Assembly: GCA_028583685.1 (NCBI GenBank) | Contig: JAMXIF010001253.1 | Coordinates: forward strand, 99,400,394 to 99,464,393 | Length of the DNA stretch: 64,000 bases | Direction of reading: 5' to 3' | Source of the DNA: Petaurus breviceps papuanus | Taxonomy: Eukaryota > Chordata > Mammalia > Diprotodontia > Petauridae | In this document: positions 57,060-64,000 of the stretch, in pieces | Position numbering within the stretch: position 1 is the stretch's first letter | Layout: the number at the start of each line of letters is the position of its first letter | Translations under genes and position numbers: made by a program | Notes under the pieces: generated by a model | Told to the model about the DNA's origin: nothing | Seen by the model: only the letters and a program-made list of their open reading frames with translations | The model's database searches: none

Positions 57060-57595
57060 TCTACATTGATTGATATTAGCCAGCCAGAGTTAGTTTTCAG
57101 AAATAGCTTTTACTAAGGTGATACAGTAAGGACAGTTGGTACAAAAACATTCTTCCAAAAGTCTGGGACAGAGTGTCCCTTAAATATAAACAGAGAGAAT
57201 CCAGGGAAGAAAAAGTTCAGCCTTCCAGAGCACAAGTCATAGCTCCTAATTAGATGGAAGTTCTCTTCTTCTCCTTTTATGTAGTCCTCATTAAGTTCCT
57301 CACAGGTGTAGTTTTTGACTAGACTCTCAGGGAGGAGGCCCTTGTAGAGTCCTAAAGATGACTTTCCTTGGGATTTGTCCTCAGCTCCCAGGGTAGATGC
57401 TGCCATCATCCAACATTGTTCTGGAGGCATTTTTATCATTGCCACTGGGAAGTTCCAATCTTCCAACCTCCCAAAGTTCATGACGTCTTCTTATTTTTGT
57501 AAAGGGAAGGAAAAGACAAATACTTTCTACTTCTCTCTGTCTAGGTATTTCCCTCTTAAGGGGAAGGAAAAGGAATAAGCATTGAGGAAATATAT
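57060..57595. other. Unassigned segment with a 122-codon minus-strand open frame
   Basis: The minus frame at 57113-57481 has no recognisable domain and no good initiation context or flanking splice sites that I can support. It may be part of an old element. Confidence 0.3.
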
Positions 57596-58080
57596 ATTCA
57601 TTTCTTAAGCATCTATAGTCTGCAGGGACTGTGCTAAGAGCTTTACAAATATTTCATCTGACCTTTACAATAATGCTGGAACAGAGGTGCTCATCGCCAT
57701 TTTGTAGTTGATAGCATCAAAGAAGGCATTGTGCTTTTTGAGCAAAGCAGAAATGCTCAAAGGAAATGTGAGATATGCAAATTTAGAGGCATCTTCACTC
57801 TAAATGTTCATATGGACTATTTGTGCCTGATCTTGGTAGAGCTTTCCATATTGGTCATATTAGACTGATTAGCCACAGTCGGACATACTATATACCTTGA
57901 CCCCAACATAGAGATGGCACTTTGGTCTGCTTCAAGTGTGAAGGACAATAACCACAGTTGATAAAACTAAGCCAGATTGAGTTTAAGTGACTTGTCCAGG
58001 GTCACACAGCTGGTATCTGAGACCAAATTCGAACTCAGGTCTTCCTGATTACAGGTCCAGTGCTCTATCTACTGTGCCTG
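57596..58080 (-). mobile_element. MIR-type CORE-SINE split by a LINE tail
   Basis: Left part 57596-57713 ('gactgtgctaagagctttacaaat', 'ctttacaataatgctgg'). Right part 57964-58080 ('gtgacttgtccagggtcacacagc', 'ttcgaactcaggtcttcctg', 'gctctatctactgtgcc'). The break is an insertion with its own duplication. Confidence 0.8.
57714..57955 (+). mobile_element. 3' end of an unnamed LINE with a zinc-finger-like C-terminus
   Basis: An 8-bp duplication, AGTTGATA (57706-57713 and 57956-57963), flanks this 242-bp 5'-truncated copy. One frame reads VPDLGRAFHIGHIRLISHSR, a decayed form of a C-x2-C-x12-H-x3-H-like motif (CPDCGRAFRARIGLISHSRT in better copies as I recall). The end 'gtgaaggacaataaccac' is the complement of the starts at 19965 and 63085. 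Confidence 0.65.
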
Positions 58081-58439
58081 CCTATATCTGCCACTAGGCC
58101 AACCTGCTATTGGGTGAACAGATTCCAAACTGACTTGCTGTTTTATCCAAAGCTACAGTCACTGTTTCTCTTCAACAAATCCCAATACATTTCCTGTTTA
58201 GTTTCAGTAAATCCCAGCACACTTCTTTTGTAGCTTTATTGAATTATACTCCTTCCAGGCTGGTAAAGGACTTTTTCTGTACCTAGTTTATGCTTTTGTT
58301 TGACTTATTCAATAAAAGTGTCTAGAAAATTTTCATGTCTATTTTATAATTTTCATTCTGTAACTCAAAGACTTATTATCACATGAAAGACATCAGAGCA
58401 TGGAATATCTTGTTAGTTATTTTAATTGGGTTGGGGTGT

Positions 58440-58530
58440 ACGACACATCCAGGGGTGTTGTGAGGTTTACATGAGATAATGGATTTCAAAGTACTTTGCA
58501 AACGTTAAAGTGCTATATCAATGCCAGTCA
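58440..58530 (+). repeat. MIR-type tail fragment
   Basis: 'ttgtgaggtttacatgagataatgg' and 'aaagtactttgcaaacgttaaagtgctat' are forward MIR tail text. Confidence 0.6.
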
Positions 58531-58646
58531 TTCCTACACTCCTACTGAGCTTAAGCAAGGCTTATAGAGCATTCAGCGCCCTTCAGAATTTGGCCCATCC
58601 CCCCACTTTCCACTCTTCTGGAATATATACCTTCTACTCCAGTGTA

Positions 58647-58698
<52 letters not shown>

Positions 58699-58708
58699 NN
58701 NNNNNNNN

Positions 58709-58756
<48 letters not shown>

Positions 58757-59145
58757 CTTCCTTACTGCTCCTCAGACAAAACCCCCGGGCTCCCAGCTCC
58801 AGGCATTTTCTCTGGCTATCTGCCACGTCTAAAATTCTCTCCTTCCTCATCTCTGTCTCCTGGCTTCCCTAGCTTCCTTCAAGCCTCAACTAAAATCCCA
58901 CCCTCATGAAGCCTTGCTTGATTCTTGTGCCTTCCTCCTGCCAATTATTTAGTTTATCCTGTATGTAGCTTGTTTGCACATTGTTGTTTGCTTTTGTTTG
59001 ACTTATTCAAACTCCTCTCCACCCCCACCCCCCCAGACTATGAGCTCCCTGAGGGCAGGGGCAGGTTTTCTTTTCTTTCTTTCTATCCCCAGCATGAAGC
59101 ACAGTACCTGGTGGATGGAAGGTACTTAATAAATGCTCTTTGGCT
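58531..59145 (+). mobile_element. L2 LINE 3' end with an internal (CA)n tract and assembly gap
   Basis: L2 text surrounds the repeat: 'agaatttggcccatcccccc' before, 'ctccttcaagcctcaactaaaatccc', 'gagctccctgagggcaggg' and 'ggtacttaataaatgctc' after. The (CA)n run spans 58650-58755 and contains 10 N at 58699-58708. The open frames crossing the N block are artefacts. Confidence 0.85.
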
Positions 59146-60300
59146 CATTCACTATCCCTTTAACAATATATTCTAGAATTTAGCAGGAATCTAAGTCAGG
59201 CTTATTGGCCTAGAAGAGTTTTCAGACTGTATTTTTCTTCCTAAACTGGCACATTTGCCCTTTCTAGTCCTTCTCTATTTCCCCATCATTTTCAGAAATC
59301 ATTGACCATGGCCACTGATCATATCTTCCACTTTTCAGCTCCCTAGGATGAAGTTCACTTGAGCTCTGAACTCATCTAGGAACACTGAGTTCTTTCCTAC
59401 TCTCCTTATCCTGGTATAAATAAGTTCTTCCCATGGGTATTTTTTATTTTGGGCTGAGAAATCAGAAATAAAATAAGAATTGTTAGAATCATAGATTTGG
59501 GGCTGGATGGGACCTAGAAACCGACAAATCCGATTTATTTTGTAAATGAGGAAACAGACATAGAAAATTTAAGTGATTTGCTCAGGGTCACATCTCTAGT
59601 AAACATCCAAGGTTGAATTTGAACCCAAGTCCTTATGACTCCCGAGCAAAGCACCCACTCTGCCACTGCTGCCCCCTCCAGCTCTGCCTTCTCTCTTCTC
59701 TTGTCATTACCCTACCCACCTCCAACAGCAGTCCCATGCCTTCTTTGAGCCTCCTCTTTTCACTAGTCCAGCCACATTTTTGTAAAAACACCTCTTCATT
59801 CTTGACTTTCCTTGACATCCTCAGCATTCTGAATCTTAGCATTCCTGAGAGGACAATCCCATGTTTTTGTATTCCTTTTCCATTATTGGTCGATAATTTC
59901 CTAGGGAATCCATATCATTCTCTTTAAACAAATTTCTCCTTTCTTTATTTATTGGAATGACTTCCTTGGAGTGATTATTCTTTCAAACTTATTATTTCCA
60001 TTCTAGCAGCCAATTCTTCCTTGTTGAGAATCAGATTCAGAATAGCAATTTTCCTTAGTGATTCATTCACTTTTTTTGTAAGGATAAATTATAATTAAAT
60101 AATAAAATCAATAAATTTGAATATAGTTCTAGCAGATGTCTAGATAATTTAACCCTCCGTCATTTTTATATCAAGCCTCTGGGCTGAGTTTGTGACCAGT
60201 TTCCCAAACTCTTCCTTTATTTCCTCTGACCAGTGGTCAGTAGTATATTATGATGACTGTTGCTCCTGCTGTTCTGACTTTATTGATCTTTACTCCAATA
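59146..60300 (-). mobile_element. Possible CR1/L3-related sequence with a MIR3 insertion
   Basis: Blocks such as 'attggcctagaagagttttcag', 'tttcagctccctaggatgaagt' and 'cctctgaccagtggtcagtagta' resemble upstream parts of the CR1/L3 complement, but I hold this weakly. A clear reversed MIR3-type SINE lies at about 59485-59690 ('aatcatagatttggggctgg', 'gtgatttgctcagggtcac'). Confidence 0.35.
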
Positions 60301-60644
60301 CTCTCTACCATGCTTCTCCCCTTTGCTTCCTGGTTTTCCTCACGTGACTATACTTCTTAATATGCAGTGCTACACACACAACTAACTTTACATATACTGC
60401 TTCTTTTGAGTAAACTTTAGTAAACTGCACCACAGCCAAAGCCAGATTACAGCTGTGGGTTTCATTCTGTTAAGTCTTAATAATATCTATGAGGTCAGAC
60501 TTACCTCCTTGATCTCCAAGGCAAGACTGTCATCGTTTCAATTTTAGATTATTGTAAATCTGCTCTCTACCCTTTATAATCCTCTCTTGAACTGATCAAA
60601 TACTCTTCCGTTGAAAAACCTTCCATGTCTTCCTCTTGCCTATA

Positions 60645-60832
60645 GCAGTAGTGTTTCATTCAAATACAAAGAGGGCCACCAAACCATACTTAAGGATTCC
60701 TATGGACTGAATGACTTAGAAAAACACATATTAGCATTATCTATATTCTACTGCATGTTTATTTATTTTGTTAAATATTTCCCAATTACATTTGAATCTG
60801 GTTCTGAGAGTAATGGGGGCTTGACACCTTGG
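60645..60832 (+). mobile_element. Small MITE with CAG-GTGTCAAAC-type ends
   Basis: It starts CAGTAGTGTTTCATTC and ends near GGGGCTTGACACCTTGG. The interior 'attagcattatctatattctactg' and 'aaatatttcccaattacattt' matches the complement of 33822-33976. It is non-coding. Confidence 0.55.
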
Positions 60833-60944
60833 ACCTACAGAAAACATAAATACCTGTCTTTGGCTTTTGAGGTTCTCACACCCTGGCTACAGCCTACTGT
60901 ATGGCTGTATATATACTTACCTTATATACCTTACACCAGCTAAG

Positions 60945-61165
60945 GGGACCTGGAGTCAGGGACACCTGAATTCAAATTCGGCCTCAGACACTTACTAGCT
61001 GTTTGACCTTGGGCAAATCATTTAGCCTCTCTTTGCCTTAGTTTCCTCAACTGTAAAATGGGAATAATATCAACACCTACTGGAGTTCTCATGAAGATCA
61101 AATGAGATAATATTTTCAAAAAGTGCTTAGCACAGTACCTGACATATAGTAGGCTCTTCGTAAAT
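60945..61165 (+). mobile_element. CORE-SINE of MAR1/MIR type
   Basis: 'gacctggagtcagggacacctg', 'cagacacttactagctgtttgacc', 'cttagtttcctcaactgtaaaatgg', 'gaagatcaaatgagataat' and an L2-like tail 'agcacagtacctgacatatagtagg'. Head, core and L2 tail are all present. Confidence 0.8.
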
Positions 61166-61644
61166 GCTTATTCCCTTTCCCTTCCCTTATCTCATACTGT
61201 TTCCCTTTATACATTCTATATTCCAGACGAACTAGACTTTTCCTTCCTCCCAGTTATTTTCCTGCCCTCTCCTGTTTTTTTGCTCTGCTGTGCTGGCCCC
61301 AGGCCTGATTCCTACCTATTTTCTGTCTGTTGAAATCCTTTCCTTTCTTAAAGGTCCCATTCAGCTGCCTCTTCAATGAAGCTTCCCCTGTAAGATTGCT
61401 CTGTGTAGTTGCCCTACCACTTGAGAGTGATGATAACTTAGATTTTTTCACAGCACTTTGCTTAGCTCCTTCCTTTGTGTCTTATCACTTTATCCTCTGT
61501 ATCATTGCTACATCACTGCATATGGGTCTTTGCCCTTTTTAAACAATAAGCTCCTTAAGACCAGGTTCTATGGGATAGATTTGATGGAATATTCAACACC
61601 TACTACTACTATACCTTGCATGGTAGGTATTTGTAAATGTTGGC

Positions 61645-63084
61645 TGATTAAAGCATAACTTCAGTGAAGTTCTCCATGAAATCAACTGGAATGTTTATGG
61701 CAGAAGTAACTCTCACAGTTCATGGCTTGATTGTACATTGTAAAATTCTCTGCATGTTCTTTTTTTGCTTCTCAAACTATTCAAATGCCCTCCAATCTAG
61801 AGGTGGGGTCTGTTGATGAGTGCATCTCTCTGATTCAATAAAGAAATAGCTTGATTAAGTTTAATTGTACCATGGCATTAATCTAAAGTATGTGTGCCTG
61901 GATGAAAGTTAAAATCAACACTATTCCTAAAATAACTCCCAAAGCAAAACAAGGAGGATCCTATAGACAATGAGTGCTTTAAATACGAGGTTGTAGGTGG
62001 AAAAACCTACCTGGGAGACTGCTAAGAAGAGAAATTGTCTTTGTTGAAAAAAATACTGAAGGTTCCTTACCTCACCATTGTAGTATGCAACAAAACTCTT
62101 ACAAGCATAACTTCACATTGAAATAGTGAAGTATCAAGAATTCAGTATATCTGCTTCAGTTTTTTTTTGTATGGTTTGTTGGTGGTGATGCCTGGCTAAA
62201 TTAGTCATTCACTGCAGCAATTGGGGTGAATGTTCACTGAAATTTTTTTAAATGAATAAGAGACTTGATCAGTTTCTCCTACCTATTTAATTTCTTTCAT
62301 TTGTCATCAAATCTCTGTCCAAATGAGTGATTATATGGTAATCTAAGTGCTCCTACTTGAGAGGGAAAAATAAAAACCATGCTTAAGACTTACAAGCCCA
62401 AAGGTGATTTATTAAAGAATATTCTTTCCAGTCAGCTGGAAACAGGATTGGGATGCTATAGTGCTCCAAATTCATGTCCAGATTGTGGCAGTTGCAAAAA
62501 TGGCTTCTCTTCTTTTCTTTTTCCTTAAGAAAAGTCTCATCTGTGACATGTTATAGATTCTAGTTCTAGTGGGTTCTAGGATGATGATTGAGAACAAGAT
62601 ATTACCTGTACTTACCTAATATCTCCATTTACAGATCTGTGAGATCTCTGAGCATAGTAACAGGCTGAGAGTAATGATAGTGTAGAACAATAATCTTTCC
62701 TGATTTATTTAAGGTGACCAAGAAAGGGTATATATTGGGTCTTTATCCATGAGGTCAGTTAATATGTTACCATCTAAGTCCCATATTTAAGAAGTTAATA
62801 TTGAGAAAAGAAGGAAAGAATATTTTGGTTGATTTTAGAGTAAAAACAAATAGCAAGAATCAGCACTTATGTAACACATGACAATTATCTGACAAGTACC
62901 AGAGAATGGTCTTGGATTGTTCTTTCAAATGAGAAATCAAAGGTCTTATCAAATTGTTTATGAGGGTTTTTTTCTGCCTGGTATTCTGTATTGTATGTGA
63001 AATACCAACTCTGGTTATGTAGGGCAGGAGAGAATAAACTTCCAGTATTTTAATGACCCCAACAAAATCTTATTTATTAATATT
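61645..63084. other. Unassigned AT-rich sequence
   Basis: About 1.4 kb without a recognisable exon or repeat. It is similar in texture to the interval after SP5. Confidence 0.4.
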
Positions 63085-63590
63085 ATTGTTTGTCCTTCAT
63101 TTTCAAAGAGAACCAATGACATCATGGGGTGATGATTTGTGTGTGAATTAGATTTAAGTGAGTCAGAGTTGCACAAAGTCATCAACCTCCCTCTCTCTTC
63201 CTGAGTCATCAAAATCTAGTGACAGGACAAAAGATAGGATGACTGGCCATGGATACGGTGGATGTCCTTGACGTCTTTGATGTCTGACTAAGCTCTAAGC
63301 ATTCTACATGACCTCCTTCAGCCACCTCTATGGCCATTGGAACAGATTATTCTCATCCACTCATTCTGCTAGGGGAAGTCTTCACATACATGGGGGTAGA
63401 CACTCCCCTAACTCTCTGATGGGTTTGAGGCCTGTCAGTTACCCTCAACCTGGTTTAACCCATCTGCAGAGACAGTTTTACCTGGATGTGGCCTTAGTCT
63501 ATGCTGTAGCTTCTTGGAGCCACAGGTAAGAGTTGGGTGACTGGTTGGACATCAGAGGGGCTAGCCTTCCCTTAACACCCCATACACCCA
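63085..63590 (-). mobile_element. 3' end of the unnamed LINE family (longest copy)
   Basis: It opens ATTGTTTGTCCTTCATTTTC and continues 'accaatgacatcatggggtgatg', 'cgtctttgatgtctgact', 'ctcactcattctgctaggg' -like text. It is the same family as 19965-20170 and 57714-57955, extending about 500 bp. The 73-codon + strand frame is antisense noise. Confidence 0.6.
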
Positions 63591-63754
63591 TTTATTTATT
63601 ATTTGCTAACATAGTTTTATGTAAATGTATATATAATCTTTAGCAAGCAATGTTGATTCATTTACTTTCCTCAGATTATAAAACGATAGAACTTGGCAAT
63701 ACAGAACTCGATAAGGCAAAGCAATGACTTTATACATGTAAAGGGACGTAAAAC

Positions 63755-64000
63755 TATTTTTTATTTAGTCATTTTCAGTCATGTTTGACTCTTCATGACC
63801 TCATTTGGAATTTCCTTGGCAAAGATACTGGAGTGATTTGCTTTTTCCTTTTCTGGTTCATTTTCATTTTACAGATGATGAAAGTGAGACAAACAGTTAA
63901 GTGACTGGCCCACAGTCACATGAAGTGTCTGAGGCCAAATTTGAACTCAGCTCCTCCTGACTCCCAGAACTCTATCCACTTCACCACCTAACTGACCCAA
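63755..64000 (-). mobile_element. SINE with RTE-like tail
   Basis: Complete in reverse: the tail complement 'tttttcagtcatgtttgactc', 'ttccttggcaaagatactgg', 'tttacagatgatgaaagtgag', 'gaactcagctcctcctgactcc', and the head 'ccaccta actgaccc' running to the window edge. Confidence 0.85.

Larger units (their letters stand above)
60480..61640 (+). mobile_element. L2 LINE remnants with nested elements
   Basis: L2 blocks lie at about 60480-60640 ('caattttagattattgtaaatc') and 61175-61640 ('tcccattcagctgcctcttc', 'atgaagcttcccctgtaag', 'aataagctccttaagacc', 'tgcatggtaggtatttgtaaatg'). A MITE (60645-60832) and a SINE (60945-61165) lie between. Confidence 0.65.

Noticed and set aside
57113-57481. 122-codon minus-strand frame as a gene
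   Set aside because: No domain, no homology I recognise, and the surroundings are repeat mosaic. Kept only as an unassigned segment.
57068-57580. Possible LTR with TG...CA ends near 57073 and 57580
   Set aside because: The flanking tetranucleotides do not form a true direct duplication at the right offset.
58521-58872. Thr/His and Val/Cys repeat frames crossing N
   Set aside because: They are translations of (CA)n with an assembly gap.
1-64000. CRISPR arrays, bacterial operons, tRNA or rRNA genes
   Set aside because: This is animal nuclear DNA. The tRNA-like A and B boxes seen belong to SINEs with poly-A tails and target duplications, not to tRNA genes.

Overview
This window is mammalian nuclear DNA, almost certainly from a marsupial. 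The evidence is the repeat content: marsupial-type tRNA-derived SINEs with A and B boxes and poly-A tails, SINEs with an RTE-like tail, ORF1-only (HAL1-type) L1 relatives, and old L2, MIR and CR1/L3 copies. An Australian lineage is a guess from the abundance of the short tRNA-SINE family. All repeat family names come from memory; no library search was run.

One gene is certain. The second (last) exon of SP5, a Sp/KLF transcription factor, lies at 985-2169 on the + strand. Its acceptor site, Sp box, buttonhead box, three C2H2 fingers and 3' UTR can all be read. The short first coding exon must lie just upstream of position 1. From about 2.85 to 9.8 kb the DNA is AT-rich and poor in recognisable young repeats, so it is a candidate regulatory interval. 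It ends at a 504-bp solo LTR with a 5-bp target duplication.

From about 10 to 35 kb the DNA is a mosaic of repeats: a 1.5-kb solo LTR with a 6-bp duplication, L2, MIR, CR1 and L1 fragments, several SINEs, and a full-length 3.0-kb HAL1-type element (25324-28351) with a 15-bp target duplication and its own nested SINE. A second, 5'-truncated HAL1 copy lies in reverse at 44545-46680. Both copies go from ORF1 directly into the 3' region with no ORF2.

At 35.4-36.3 kb a 450-bp pyrimidine tract runs into a CpG-rich promoter with a GC box and an RFX-type X-box. An ATG exon and a 46-nt second exon follow, both with good splice sites, and join in frame to give MSRYRPRCSGASRTVLSK. In mammals the gene next to SP5 on this side is ERICH2, so this is called a probable ERICH2 5' end by synteny. 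A phase-compatible, serine-rich candidate exon lies at 42.65-42.91 kb but carries a frame change and a stop. No further exons could be recognised, so the rest of the gene, and GAD1 beyond it, probably lie outside the window.

From 43 to 64 kb the DNA is intergenic or intronic repeat mosaic (CR1/L3, L1, L2, SINEs), with a 10-N assembly gap inside a (CA)n run at 58.7 kb. Several stretches of 0.5-1.4 kb (55.6-56.4, 57.06-57.6 and 61.65-63.08 kb) show nothing I can name.
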